Positions 9,084 through 18,054 of a stretch of DNA of 32,470 nt are shown one piece after another. The notes beneath the pieces are model-generated. The model had not been told where the DNA came from. It searched no databases and saw only the letters and a list, made by a program, of their open reading frames with translations. Numbering within the stretch: the first letter of the stretch is position 1; each line of letters opens with the position of its first letter. This DNA is from Lachnospiraceae bacterium (lineage in GTDB: Bacteria; Bacillota; Clostridia; Lachnospirales; Lachnospiraceae): contig JAHAYJ010000078.1 in NCBI GenBank assembly GCA_018384375.1, forward strand, positions 1-32,470, given 5' to 3'. The position numbers and the translations under genes are program-made.

Positions 9084-9949
9084 GCAGCATTATGAATGAG
9101 AAGAGAAAAGTATCGGATAAGGTTATCAAAGTCCTGATCAATATGGCTGCAGGTATATCGGTTCTGCTTCTGGTTGGTATTTTGGCATATGTTTTTGTGA
9201 AGGGAATCGGGAGTGTGAATTGGAGATTCCTGACGACGGTTACCAGTACGCTGAATAACACGGTGGGGATTGCCGGAAATATTGTCAACACACTGTACAT
9301 CATTGTGATCACACTGCTCATTGCAACCCCTGTGGGAATCGGCTCTGCCATTTATCTGAATGAGTATGCAAAGCCCGGCAGACTGGTTCGGGCAATCGAG
9401 TTTACGACAGAGACTCTTTCGGGAATACCATCCATCATATTTGGATTGTTCGGCATGGTTTTCTTCGGGAATGCGCTGGGACTTGGCTATTCCATACTGA
9501 CGGGTTCCCTTACCCTTACCTTAATGGTGCTTCCTCTTATCACCAGGAACACGCAGGAAGCTCTCAAAACGGTGCCTGACAGCTATCGCAGTGGTGCCCT
9601 TGGGATGGGGGCGACAAAATGGTATATGATCAGAACCATTCTGTTGCCTTCGGCAATGCCCGGAATTATCACCGGCGTGATTCTGGCAATCGGAAGGATC
9701 GTGGGGGAATCGGCAGCATTGCTTTTCACAGCAGGAAGCGGATATCTGCTCCCCAAGGGGGGAATGGGATTGCTGAAAAAGATTATGGAATCAGGCGGAA
9801 CGCTCACGATTCAGCTGTATCTTAGCATGGCAAAGGCAGAATATTCCACCGCATTTGGAATAGCGGTGATACTTCTTCTTATCGTGCTTTGCATTAACGG
9901 TCTGACAAAATTCTTGGCAAAAAGGCTGGACGTGAACGGCAGGGATTAA
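9080..9949 (+). CDS. pstA: Phosphate ABC transporter permease PstA
   Basis: PstA is the second permease of the phosphate importer. The 289-residue product has about six transmembrane helices, the first near 19-38. The EAA-type loop GALGMGATKWYMIRTILLP is followed by GRIVGESAALLF. The segment ETLSGIPSIIFGLFGMVFF is typical of PstA. It overlaps pstC by 4 bases, and a 30-base gap separates it from pstB, so translation is tightly linked in the operon. Confidence 0.93.
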   Translation: MSSIMNEKRKVSDKVIKVLINMAAGISVLLLVGILAYVFVKGIGSVNWRFLTTVTSTLNNTVGIAGNIVNTLYIIVITLLIATPVGIGSAIYLNEYAKPGRLVRAIEFTTETLSGIPSIIFGLFGMVFFGNALGLGYSILTGSLTLTLMVLPLITRNTQEALKTVPDSYRSGALGMGATKWYMIRTILLPSAMPGIITGVILAIGRIVGESAALLFTAGSGYLLPKGGMGLLKKIMESGGTLTIQLYLSMAKAEYSTAFGIAVILLLIVLCINGLTKFLAKRLDVNGRD

Positions 9950-9979
9950 TAGTTTGCAAAGTGAGATAGGAGCAATCAG

Positions 9980-10744
9980 ATGAGTGAAAATAATTATAAA
10001 ATTGTAACAGAGCACCTGAACCTCTACTATGGGGATAATCATGCACTGAAAGATATCAATATGAATATTTCTCCCGGGGCGGTGACTGCATTCATAGGTC
10101 CTTCGGGTTGTGGAAAGTCCACATTTCTTAAAACTTTAAACAGAATGAACGACCTGGTGGACTGCGTTAAGATAGACGGAAAGGTTATGCTGGACGGGGA
10201 AGATGTCTACGATCCTAAGGTGGATACTACTCTGCTTCGCAAGAAAATGGGAATGGTGTTCCAACAACCCAATCCGTTTCCCATGAGCATTTATGACAAC
10301 ATTGCATATGGGCCAAGGATTCACGGCATTAAGAATAAGACGAAATTGGATGAGATCGTGGAAAACTCCCTGCGGGGAGCGGCTATCTTTGATGAAGTGA
10401 AGGACAGATTGAAAAAGTCTGCTCTCGGTTTGTCCGGCGGGCAACAGCAAAGGCTGTGTATCGCAAGAGCGCTTGCCGTTGAACCGGAAATCCTTTTGAT
10501 GGATGAACCCACTTCAGCATTAGACCCGATCTCTACCCTGAAGATAGAAGAACTGATGGAAGAACTGAAGAAAAAGTATACTGTAGTTGTGGTGACCCAC
10601 AATATGCAGCAGGCAGCCAGAGTCTCTGATTATACCGCGTTTTTCCTTGTTGGGGAAATGGTAGAATTTGATACCACTGACAACATTTTTTCCCGCCCCA
10701 AGGATAAGAGAACAGAAGACTATATTACAGGACGGTTCGGTTAA
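9980..10744 (+). CDS. pstB: Phosphate ABC transporter ATP-binding protein PstB
   Basis: PstB powers phosphate import by ATP hydrolysis. The 254-residue product has Walker [10 protein letters not shown] at 40-48, the Q-loop in [10 protein letters not shown] near 94, the signature LSGGQQQR at 151-158, Walker B ILLMDEP at 171-177 and the switch histidine H207. [14 protein letters not shown] and the length are diagnostic for PstB. The ATG at 9980 has an AGGAG ribosome site at 9968-9972. Confidence 0.97.
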   Translation: MSENNYKIVTEHLNLYYGDNHALKDINMNISPGAVTAFIGPSGCGKSTFLKTLNRMNDLVDCVKIDGKVMLDGEDVYDPKVDTTLLRKKMGMVFQQPNPFPMSIYDNIAYGPRIHGIKNKTKLDEIVENSLRGAAIFDEVKDRLKKSALGLSGGQQQRLCIARALAVEPEILLMDEPTSALDPISTLKIEELMEELKKKYTVVVVTHNMQQAARVSDYTAFFLVGEMVEFDTTDNIFSRPKDKRTEDYITGRFG

Positions 10745-10757
10745 CAGGAGGTAAGAA

Positions 10758-11420
10758 ATGTCACCAAGAATCACATTTGAAAATGAACTGAAAGTTTTGC
10801 GGAAAAATGTCTCGGAAATGGCACAAAAGGTGGAGGAAAGCTATGTGACGCTTTTTGAAGCGCTGGAAAGTCAGGATGAAGAGGTTATCCATAAACTGAA
10901 AAATAACAGCAAAGCATTCAGCAAAAGACAGAGGGAAATTGAATCCCAGTGTCTGTTTTTGATCACGAAGCAGCAGCCAATTGTAGGAGATCTGCGCGTG
11001 GTAACAGCCAGTCTTAAGGTAGTTACTGACATTGAGCGGGTCGGAGACCATGTTTCGGATATGGCAGAATTGCTGCTCCGTCTTAATATGAAGGATTTAT
11101 CCTTGTATTCCGTTCATGTGAAGACAATGATCCTGGCAACCAAAGAAATGATCCATAATGCTGTAAATGCATTCGTTGAGAGGGACATGGAAAGCGCAAG
11201 AGAATTGATTAAGTCGGATGACGTGGTAGATGAATGCTTTAATAAGGTGAAAAAGGATTTAATTGAGTCTCTGAAAAAGGAAGTAAAGGATGCCGATGAG
11301 TGTGTGGATGTACTGATGCTTGCCAAATATCTGGAAAAGATCGGGGATCATGCAGTTAATATCTGCGAATGGGAGATCTTTCAGGAAACCGGAAATATCA
11401 GTGATATGAGATTATTATGA
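10758..11420 (+). CDS. phoU: Phosphate signalling protein PhoU
   Basis: PhoU links PstB transporter state to the phosphate sensor kinase, repressing the Pho response when phosphate is plentiful. The 220-residue all-helical product has the two tandem PhoU repeats. Each carries the metal-site motif, seen as ERVGDHVSDMAE in the first half and EKIGDHAVNICE near the end. It starts 13 bases after pstB with AGGAGG at 10746-10751, so it is in the same operon. Confidence 0.95.
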   Translation: MSPRITFENELKVLRKNVSEMAQKVEESYVTLFEALESQDEEVIHKLKNNSKAFSKRQREIESQCLFLITKQQPIVGDLRVVTASLKVVTDIERVGDHVSDMAELLLRLNMKDLSLYSVHVKTMILATKEMIHNAVNAFVERDMESARELIKSDDVVDECFNKVKKDLIESLKKEVKDADECVDVLMLAKYLEKIGDHAVNICEWEIFQETGNISDMRLL

Positions 11421-11508
11421 AATTCCCTATACCCAAAAAGGATGAAATAGTGTAAAATAATGAACATGTAGGTTCATTTGCATTTTTGTATCATCCGGAG
11501 GGCAGGAA

Positions 11509-13281
11509 ATGGATATCTTTAGTATACTGACGATGATAGGCGGGCTGGCACTGTTCTTATATGGAATGGAAGTCCTGGGAGACGGTCTTAAGAAAGCTTC
11601 CGGCGGTAAGCTGGAAATGATTCTGGAAAAGCTTACAAGCAATAAGCTGATGGCTGTGCTTCTGGGTGCCGGTGTTACCGCTGTGATTCAGTCTTCTTCT
11701 GCAACGACAGTTATGGTGGTAGGTTTTGTCAATTCGGGGATCATGAAACTGTCGCAGGCGGTAGGGGTTATTCTGGGGGCCAACGTGGGTACGACGATCA
11801 CTGCATGGCTGCTCAGCCTTACGGAGGTAGAGGGAACCGGTCTTATACTAAAGTTACTCAAGCCAACCTCTTTTTCTCCCATATTGGCAATTGTCGGTGT
11901 GGCAATGCTGATGACGGGAAAAAAAGAAAAGCATAAAAATATTGCTACGATCATGATAGGCTTTGCGGTGCTGATGTTTGGGATGGATACCATGTCAAAT
12001 GCGGTGAAGCCGCTGGCGGATATGCCTGAATTCCAAAATATCCTGCTGATGTTCTCCAACCCTGTACTTGGTATGCTGGTGGGACTTGTCCTCACAGCGA
12101 TCATTCAATCTTCTTCAGCTTCTATCGGTATTCTGCAGGCACTTTGCATTTCGGGTGCAGTCAGCTATTCCACCGCGATCCCGATTATTATGGGACAGAA
12201 CGTGGGTACCTGTGTGACAGCGTTGCTTTCCTGCGCAGGTGCAAGTAAAAATGCAAAAAGAGCAGCACTGATTCATTTGTATTATAATATCATTAAAACA
12301 GTAACCTTTATGGTGATCTTCTATGCACTGAATGCGGCCCTGCATTTTACGTTTCTGGATGAGGCGGCAAGTGCTCTGGGGGTTGCGGTAATTCATACAG
12401 CCTTTAATGTGGCGGCGGTCATTTTAATTTTCCCATTTACTTTTATCCTGGAAAAGCTGGCATTTATGACCATACCGGAAAGTCCCGAGGAGACAAAGCA
12501 GGAGGAAGCCGGAAAGAAGGAAATCCAGATTTTGGATGCAAGATTCTTAGACACGCCCGGCCTTGCATTGGAGCAATGTAAGAATGCGGCAATTGATATG
12601 GTAGGTTATGCAAAGGAAGGCTTGTTCCTTGCAATACAGCTGATTGACAAATTTGACGAGAAGGCAGCGGAAAAAGTCATTGAATTAGAAGAACTGGTAG
12701 ATCATTATGAGGATGAGATTGGTTCTTACCTGGTAAAGCTCAGCAGCAAGCATCTGTCTGAGAAGGACAGCCAGGAGCTTTCGGTCCTTCTTCACTGTAT
12801 CGGTGATTTTGAACGGATATCGGACCATGCAATCAACATTATGGAATCTGCCAAGGAAATGTTTGAAAAGGAGCTTTCCTTCTCCAAAAAGGCACAGGAG
12901 GAGCTGGCGGTATTCACCGGTGCAGTAAAGGATATTGTTAACACGTCAATTCTGGTATTTCAGGAAGAGGATCTTAAGCTTGCTTCTATGGTAGAACCCA
13001 TGGAAGAGGCGATTGACTATTTGAATTCGGAGATCAAAAAGCGTCATATTAAGAGGCTGCGCAAAGGAAAATGCACCATTGAAATGGGATTCGTTCTCTC
13101 GGACATTACTACCAATTATGAGAGAGTTTCCGATCACTGTTCCAATATAGCGCTTTGCCTTTTACAGTTGAATGAAGAGAACTTCGATACCCATGAATAT
13201 CAGGATAATCTGTCCAGCAAGGATAATATTGCATTTGTGACAGAGGTGAAGAGGCTGAAGGAGCATTATCAGCTGCCCTGA
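11509..13281 (+). CDS. Na+/phosphate cotransporter with C-terminal PhoU-like domain
   Basis: This is a NptA/PNaS-family sodium:phosphate symporter of the bacterial long form. The 590-residue product carries the inverted-repeat signature twice, QSSSATT at 61-67 and QSSSAS at 200-205, each followed by a GxNVGT motif (GANVGTT and GQNVGTC). The membrane part covers about 1-325. The rest (about 350-575) is a helical PhoU-like domain with ERISDHAINIMES and ERVSDHCSNIALC. Family knowledge gives sodium-driven phosphate transport with control by the PhoU tail; the direction is not shown by sequence. It follows phoU after 88 bases and precedes the regulators, so it looks like part of the Pho regulon. 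The ribosome site is GGAGGG at 11496-11501. Confidence 0.9.
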   Translation: MDIFSILTMIGGLALFLYGMEVLGDGLKKASGGKLEMILEKLTSNKLMAVLLGAGVTAVIQSSSATTVMVVGFVNSGIMKLSQAVGVILGANVGTTITAWLLSLTEVEGTGLILKLLKPTSFSPILAIVGVAMLMTGKKEKHKNIATIMIGFAVLMFGMDTMSNAVKPLADMPEFQNILLMFSNPVLGMLVGLVLTAIIQSSSASIGILQALCISGAVSYSTAIPIIMGQNVGTCVTALLSCAGASKNAKRAALIHLYYNIIKTVTFMVIFYALNAALHFTFLDEAASALGVAVIHTAFNVAAVILIFPFTFILEKLAFMTIPESPEETKQEEAGKKEIQILDARFLDTPGLALEQCKNAAIDMVGYAKEGLFLAIQLIDKFDEKAAEKVIELEELVDHYEDEIGSYLVKLSSKHLSEKDSQELSVLLHCIGDFERISDHAINIMESAKEMFEKELSFSKKAQEELAVFTGAVKDIVNTSILVFQEEDLKLASMVEPMEEAIDYLNSEIKKRHIKRLRKGKCTIEMGFVLSDITTNYERVSDHCSNIALCLLQLNEENFDTHEYQDNLSSKDNIAFVTEVKRLKEHYQLP

Positions 13282-13315
13282 TCAGCGCACATAACAGTAA
13301 CGGAAGGTGTTTGAT

Positions 13316-13990
13316 ATGGCATTAATCTATGTGGTGGAGGATGACAAGAATATTCAGGAAATCGAGACAATTGCCTTGAAAAATTCCGGTTATCAGATTG
13401 AAGCATTCGGATGTGCCAGGGATTTTTTGGATGCAATGGAAAGGCAGATGCCTCAGCTTTTGCTGCTTGACATCATGCTTCCCGATATGGATGGCTTAAG
13501 TGTGCTCGAAAAGCTTCGAAACCAGCCTTCCACAAGAAAGCTCCCGATTATTATGGTGACAGCGAAAACAACCGAAATTGATAAGGTGAGAGGACTGGAT
13601 ATGGGGGCTGATGACTATCTTACCAAGCCCTTTGGCATTATGGAACTGATTTCCAGGGTGAAAGCACTTCTTCGAAGAACAAATGCGGGACTCTCAGAAA
13701 AAGTACTTACTATCGGCAATGTCTGCCTGGATGAAGAAAAACATAAGGTAACAACAGCAGGAGTAAGCTGTGAGCTTACCTATAAAGAATATGAACTTTT
13801 GAAGCTTTTGATGATGAATGCCGGAATTGTGACCTCCAGGGAAGAGATTCTTGAAAAGGTATGGGGAACCAATTTTGAGGGGGAATCCAGAACCTTGGAT
13901 ATGCATATCAAGACATTACGGCAGAAGCTTGGAGAATCAGGCAGTATGATTAAGACAGTCAGAAATGTAGGATACATTTTTGATTCATAA
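13316..13990 (+). CDS. PhoB/OmpR-family response regulator
   Basis: This is a 224-residue two-component regulator. The receiver has the acidic pair at E8-D9-D10, phospho-acceptor D52 in LLLLDIMLPDMDG, T82 and K104. The winged-helix DNA-binding domain covers about 130-224, with SRTLDMHIKTLRQKLG as recognition region. Position after pst-phoU and before a PhoR-like kinase suggests PhoB/PhoP function, binding the 11-base repeats upstream of pstS; this is inferred. The ATG at 13316 is chosen because GGAAGGTG at 13302-13309 is its ribosome site. An in-frame GTG at 13307 lies inside that site. Confidence 0.93.
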   Translation: MALIYVVEDDKNIQEIETIALKNSGYQIEAFGCARDFLDAMERQMPQLLLLDIMLPDMDGLSVLEKLRNQPSTRKLPIIMVTAKTTEIDKVRGLDMGADDYLTKPFGIMELISRVKALLRRTNAGLSEKVLTIGNVCLDEEKHKVTTAGVSCELTYKEYELLKLLMMNAGIVTSREEILEKVWGTNFEGESRTLDMHIKTLRQKLGESGSMIKTVRNVGYIFDS

Positions 13991-14003
13991 GAGGAACAGC
14001 TTT

Positions 14004-15347
14004 ATGAGAAGAAAAATTAATATCAGACTCATTCAGACAGCCGCGCTGGCAATTTTTGCAACATTATTGCTCACAGTGGCTGTCTGTTATCATATTTTAA
14101 GAAATCAGGTTTTGGATGATCTAAAGAGCTACGCCGGAATCGTAAAGTATATCGTAACGGAAGGATTTTCCGAAGAAGAGAAGGAGGAGCTTGAGCAAAA
14201 TCATATCCGTGTTACACTGATCGCTTCGGACGGAACGGTTCTTTCAGACACCCGTGCAAATCCTGACAGCATGGAAAATCATGGAGACAGGCCGGAAGTG
14301 GAAAGGGCTTATGCGCAGGGAGAAGGAAGTATTGTCCGTCAATCGGATACCATGGGAAAAAGCACTTATTATTATGCGATGCGGCTTAACGATGGCCAGG
14401 TGCTCAGAGTTGCCAAGGATGCGGACAGCATATACCGGATTATGGAGCTGGCGGTTCCGTACATTCTTGTGTTTGTGACGGTACTGTTCGGCATTTGCTG
14501 CGTTTTGTCCTATTATCTATCTGAAGGACTGATCAGACCGATCAGGCTGATCGCGCAGGATGTTGATAATATTGGGAGAACGGAAGCCTATGAGGAATTA
14601 AAGCCTTATATTGAAGCGATTAAGAGCCAGCATGAGGATGTGCTGCAGAATGCCAGAATGCGTCAGGAATTTACCGCCAATGTGTCTCATGAGCTGAAAA
14701 CGCCGCTTGCGGCAATTTCCGGTTATTCGGAGCTGATTGAAAACGGGATGGCATCCTCGGAGACTGAGACAAAACGTTTTGCGAAAGAAATTCATACCAA
14801 TGCGAATCGTCTTCTTACCCTGATCAATGATGTGATTCGTCTTTCGGAGCTTGACAATGGGGAGGGAGAGGAACCGCTTGAGCTGGTGAATCTGAAGGAG
14901 ATTGCGCAGACCTGTGTGAATATGCTGCAGATCAATGCGGAAAAGCACCATGTTTCTACCTGCTTTGAAGGGGAAAATGTGGTCATCATGGCAACCAGAC
15001 AGATGGCTGAGGAGGTACTGTATAATCTCTGCGATAATGCGATTCGCTATAACCGGGAGGGAGGAACCGTTCTGGTTACGGTTAAAGACAGGCTGGATAA
15101 GGCGGTTCTCACTGTGAAGGATACGGGAATCGGGATCCCGAAAGAGCATCAGGATCGGGTTTTTGAGCGGTTTTATCGTGTAGATAAAGGAAGGAGCAAG
15201 TCTACCGGCGGAACGGGGCTGGGGCTTGCAATTGTAAAGCATATCCTGCTTCGTCTGGAAGCGGAAATCACCCTTGAGAGTGAGCCGGGGGAAGGAACAG
15301 AAATTACGGTTACCTTTCCGGCAGTGAGGGGAGCGCAGTTTAGATAG
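14004..15347 (+). CDS. PhoR-like membrane sensor histidine kinase
   Basis: This 447-residue sensor kinase has membrane helices near 11-32 and 151-172 that flank an extracytoplasmic sensor of about 118 residues with PAS-like character. Then come a short HAMP-like linker, a HisKA domain with H229 in FTANVSHELKTPL, and an ATPase domain with the N-box NLCDNAIRYN, G1 DTGIGIP and G2 GGTGLGLAIV. All catalytic motifs are present. The ATG at 14004 has AGAGGA at 13990-13995. A TTG at 13980 in the same frame overlaps the regulator's end and lacks a site. It is the likely partner of the preceding regulator. Confidence 0.92.
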   Translation: MRRKINIRLIQTAALAIFATLLLTVAVCYHILRNQVLDDLKSYAGIVKYIVTEGFSEEEKEELEQNHIRVTLIASDGTVLSDTRANPDSMENHGDRPEVERAYAQGEGSIVRQSDTMGKSTYYYAMRLNDGQVLRVAKDADSIYRIMELAVPYILVFVTVLFGICCVLSYYLSEGLIRPIRLIAQDVDNIGRTEAYEELKPYIEAIKSQHEDVLQNARMRQEFTANVSHELKTPLAAISGYSELIENGMASSETETKRFAKEIHTNANRLLTLINDVIRLSELDNGEGEEPLELVNLKEIAQTCVNMLQINAEKHHVSTCFEGENVVIMATRQMAEEVLYNLCDNAIRYNREGGTVLVTVKDRLDKAVLTVKDTGIGIPKEHQDRVFERFYRVDKGRSKSTGGTGLGLAIVKHILLRLEAEITLESEPGEGTEITVTFPAVRGAQFR

Positions 15348-15419
15348 AGTCCGTTTTATGGGACTGCCTGCATGTTATTCTGGAAATAGTAAAGGAACAG
15401 ATGATTGGAGGCAGTTAAG

Positions 15420-15521
15420 ATGAAGGGCTATTTTGTGAATAACGGATATATGGGAATGGTAGAGGGAAGATATATGCTTTTTGCAAGTGAAGAGGATTAT
15501 CTGGATTATCTGGAAAATTAA
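15420..15521 (+). CDS. Unrecognised 33-residue small protein
   Basis: An ATG at 15420 is preceded by a perfect GGAGG (15407-15411) at 8-base spacing and opens a 33-codon frame ending with TAA at 15519-15521. The product starts MKGYFVNNGYMGMVEGRYML and continues with an acidic FASEEDYLDYLEN tail. It is rich in aromatic residues (six Tyr, two Phe) and acidic, with no membrane segment. I do not recognise a named family and assign no function. It overlaps a long in-frame extension of the next gene, but that extension has no ribosome site. The clean ribosome site and regular composition make a real small gene likely. Confidence 0.6.
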   Translation: MKGYFVNNGYMGMVEGRYMLFASEEDYLDYLEN

Positions 15522-15588
15522 TGCGGACAGGTGTATACTGTTTAGGACGGAATGCACGGAGACAGAAGGTCCGTTATGGAGGCAGAAT

Positions 15589-16752
15589 ATGAACCAGGAA
15601 AAGTTAAAAAAGCTAAACGATCTTTTTGATCGGGAAATGAAAGCAGAGCGGGTAAAGGGAGCTTCCCTTCTGGTGGAGCATAAGGGAAAAGTAGAATTTC
15701 GTAATGTTTACGGATGTGACCGGGAGGACAGTATTTACAAGATCTATTCCATGACCAAGCCGATTACCACGATTGCGGTTATGATGCTTTATGAGCAGGG
15801 CCTGATCGATCTGTATGATCCGGTTGATAAGTATTTAAAGGGCTATGCCAATATGAAAGTGGCTACGACAAAGGGGCTTGTGGATGCCAAATCCAAAATT
15901 ACGATCCGTCAGCTTCTGAATATGACCTCAGGGCTTGTATACCCGGGGGAAGCGTCTGAGCCGGAACGGATCATGGAGGAAATCCGAATTGAACTGCATG
16001 AGCGTGCGGTTGGCGGTGGGAAATTCAGCAATGTGGATATCTGCAATGAACTGGGAAAGGCACCGCTATTGTTTCATCCGGGGGAAGGATGGAGATATGG
16101 CATTTCTGCGGATGTGGCGGCAGGAATTGTGGAGGTCGTGACAGGAGTTCCTTATGGAGAATATCTGAAGAAAGAAATTTTTGAACCACTTGATATGAAG
16201 GATACCGGCTTTTTTGTGGAGGAAAGTCAGATTGGGAGATTGGCTACCATGTACTCCCGGATTGATGCCCAGGGACATCTTCGTGAATCGGATGAAAAGG
16301 CGCTGGAATGGCTGAATCTTTATGCACCGACAAAACCCCCTTATATTGAGTCCGGTGGTGGTGGACTTTATTCCACGCTGGAGGATTATACTCATTTCGT
16401 TAGAATGCTTGCTGCTGACGGCTGCTATCAGGGGAAACGCTTCATTGGAAGGAAGACCATGGAATATATCAAGCAGAACCAGCTGGACGAACTGCAGATG
16501 GGCTGGGTTGATTTTGACAGCATGGAGGGATACGGATACGGTAATTTTATGCGTATCATGCTTAAGCCTGAAATGGCGGGGAGCAATGGAAGCGTTGGAG
16601 AATATGGCTGGGATGGGCTGCCGGGAACCTATTTCATGGTAGATCCGAAGGAAGAACTGATCCTGGTTTATATGCAGCAGATCGAACAGGGAGCAGATCT
16701 TGCACTCCGCAGAAAGATGCGTCAGATTGTTTACGGTGCAATTGAGGATTGA
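15589..16752 (+). CDS. Serine hydrolase of the beta-lactamase/esterase (class C) family
   Basis: This 387-residue protein belongs to the beta-lactamase-related (PF00144) group of esterases, DD-peptidases and lactamase-like hydrolases. The nucleophile motif SxxK is SMTK at 54-57. The tyrosine motif is probably Y170 in WRYGIS. GGGGLYSTLEDY and the C-terminal YGWDGLPGTYF take the place of the third motif. No signal peptide or membrane helix is visible, so the enzyme looks cytoplasmic, and esterase activity is more likely than antibiotic resistance. The substrate is unknown. The ATG at 15589 has GGAGG at 15578-15582. The frame is open upstream to 15481, but that part overlaps the small gene and has no ribosome site. 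Confidence 0.85.
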   Translation: MNQEKLKKLNDLFDREMKAERVKGASLLVEHKGKVEFRNVYGCDREDSIYKIYSMTKPITTIAVMMLYEQGLIDLYDPVDKYLKGYANMKVATTKGLVDAKSKITIRQLLNMTSGLVYPGEASEPERIMEEIRIELHERAVGGGKFSNVDICNELGKAPLLFHPGEGWRYGISADVAAGIVEVVTGVPYGEYLKKEIFEPLDMKDTGFFVEESQIGRLATMYSRIDAQGHLRESDEKALEWLNLYAPTKPPYIESGGGGLYSTLEDYTHFVRMLAADGCYQGKRFIGRKTMEYIKQNQLDELQMGWVDFDSMEGYGYGNFMRIMLKPEMAGSNGSVGEYGWDGLPGTYFMVDPKEELILVYMQQIEQGADLALRRKMRQIVYGAIED

Positions 16753-16754
16753 GT

Positions 16755-17288
16755 ATGGGAAAACGATTGGGACGGAATTACTTCAGCCGGCCGGCTACAG
16801 AGCTTGCGCCGGAACTGATCGGGAAGCTTCTCTGCCGGAGAGTGGAAGAAGAGATTTACAGATATCGAATCACGGAAACAGAATGCTATTTTGGTGAGGA
16901 GGATACCGCCTGTCATGCCAGTAAAGGGAGGACAGAGCGGACGAAGGTGCTGTATGAACAGGGGGGAACGGCATATGTTTACCTTTGTTATGGAATGCAC
17001 TCTCTGTTTAATGTGGTTACCGGTAAGAAGGGACATCCGGAAGCGGTTTTGATCCGGGGAATCACAGGATACAACGGACCGGGAAAGCTGACACGTGCCA
17101 TGATGATCAATCGGGATCTGAACGGGGAGGATCTGGTAGAATCTAGCAGACTTTGGGTGGAGGATGATGGATACCGCCCGGATTATACGGTGGCAAAAAG
17201 AGTCGGAATTGATTATGCCACGCCGGAGTATCGGGATATTTTGTGGCGCTATGTTATTGCGGATGGAAGCTATAAACCGGCAAAATAA
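16755..17288 (+). CDS. 3-methyladenine DNA glycosylase, AAG/MPG type
   Basis: The enzyme excises alkylated or deaminated purines to start base-excision repair. The 177-residue product matches the AAG fold family: NYFSRPATELAPELIGKLL at 8-26, then RITETECYFGEEDTACHA, where E43 and Y45 align with the catalytic Glu125 and intercalating Tyr127 of the human enzyme. GGTAYVYLCYGMHSLFNVV and the conserved PEAVLIRG strand follow. It begins 2 bases after the hydrolase stop, with GAGG at 16744-16747. An in-frame TTG at 16749 is less likely. It is slightly shorter than many homologues but complete. Confidence 0.92.
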   Translation: MGKRLGRNYFSRPATELAPELIGKLLCRRVEEEIYRYRITETECYFGEEDTACHASKGRTERTKVLYEQGGTAYVYLCYGMHSLFNVVTGKKGHPEAVLIRGITGYNGPGKLTRAMMINRDLNGEDLVESSRLWVEDDGYRPDYTVAKRVGIDYATPEYRDILWRYVIADGSYKPAK

Positions 17289-17303
17289 TATTGGGAGATT
17301 TCA

Positions 17304-17960
17304 GTGGAACTAATATACGGGACTGGAAATGATGCAAAGCTTGCCTATATGCGGCGGACGCTTTCTGATCTGCCGCTTCAGATCACAGGGCTTTTGGATG
17401 CGGCAAAAATAAGGGGAATAGAGCTTCCGGAGGTGGAAGAGAACGGGAATACTCCTCTTGAAAATGCAAGGCAGAAGGCGGAGGCTTACTTTGCGTTGTT
17501 TCACAGTCCCGTTTTTTCCTGTGACAGTGGACTGTATCTGTATGATCACCTGACGGGAGAACTGCTTCCTGAGGAGGTTCAACCCGGTATTCACGTCAGA
17601 GGACGGGGAGAAAAGCGCCTGTCTGATGAGGAACTGCTCACGCATTATGTCGGACTGGTAAAGAAATATGGCAGGATCCGTGCCAGATACCAAAATGCGA
17701 TCTGCCTGATCTTTAATGAGGAAATCAGGCAGGAGAGCATGGAGGAAAATTTGTGGGGGGAACCCTTTCTTCTCACAGATGTGCCTCATACGAAAAAGGT
17801 TCCGGGATTTCCGCTTGACGGAATCTCCATTGATATTAAGACCGGAAGATATTTTTATGATCTTGAAAATAATTCTCAGGACGAAATTGTGTCGAACAGT
17901 GGATTTTCTTTGTTTTTCTGTCACTTTCTGGAGAAATATCCCTTTTTGCTGCAGCTTTAG
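17304..17960 (+). CDS. Divergent Ham1/RdgB-family nucleotide pyrophosphatase
   Basis: This 218-residue protein resembles the ITPase/Ham1 family, which cleans the nucleotide pool of dITP and XTP. T7, N9 and K12 match the T-x-N-x-x-K start. ENARQKAEAYF at 53-63 and CDSGLYL at 73-79 match the family's N-x-x-x-K and D-D-S-G-L motifs. It departs from the canonical form later: PGIHVRGRGEKR replaces PGVYSARYAG, and the usual final Ser-His-Arg is not visible. A changed substrate is therefore possible. The start is GTG at 17304 with GGGAG at 17293-17297. It sits 15 bases after the glycosylase gene, so the two may form a small DNA- and nucleotide-repair operon. Confidence 0.75.
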   Translation: MELIYGTGNDAKLAYMRRTLSDLPLQITGLLDAAKIRGIELPEVEENGNTPLENARQKAEAYFALFHSPVFSCDSGLYLYDHLTGELLPEEVQPGIHVRGRGEKRLSDEELLTHYVGLVKKYGRIRARYQNAICLIFNEEIRQESMEENLWGEPFLLTDVPHTKKVPGFPLDGISIDIKTGRYFYDLENNSQDEIVSNSGFSLFFCHFLEKYPFLLQL

Positions 17961-17984
17961 ATGTTTTGTGCGGTGAAATACAAC

Positions 17985-18013
17985 TTTTCATGCGAAAGAG
18001 CATCCTCTATACT
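17985..18013 (+). promoter_or_regulatory. Candidate promoter for the Spo0A-like gene and pse operon
   Basis: TTTTCA at 17985-17990 and TATACT at 18008-18013 are 17 bases apart. A start near 18020 would leave a 35-base leader with AGGAGA at 18042-18047. Motif match only. Confidence 0.4.
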
Positions 18014-18054
18014 GGAGGAAGGCGTGATGAATAAGAGTAACAGGAGACTTTTGC

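Noticed and set aside
11421-11508. Hairpin 11459-11465/11472-11478 as a terminator after phoU, and TAAAAT at 11453 as a promoter
   Set aside because: The 7-bp stem is mostly A/T, the T-run begins several bases later, and no acceptable -35 is found. It is too weak to call either.
15348-15365. AGTCC/GGACT hairpin after the histidine kinase gene as a terminator
   Set aside because: Only five base pairs and no T-tract follow.
15481-15588. N-terminal extension of the serine hydrolase
   Set aside because: No ribosome site at the upstream TTG, and the sequence overlaps the small gene. GGAGG at 15578 marks the ATG at 15589.
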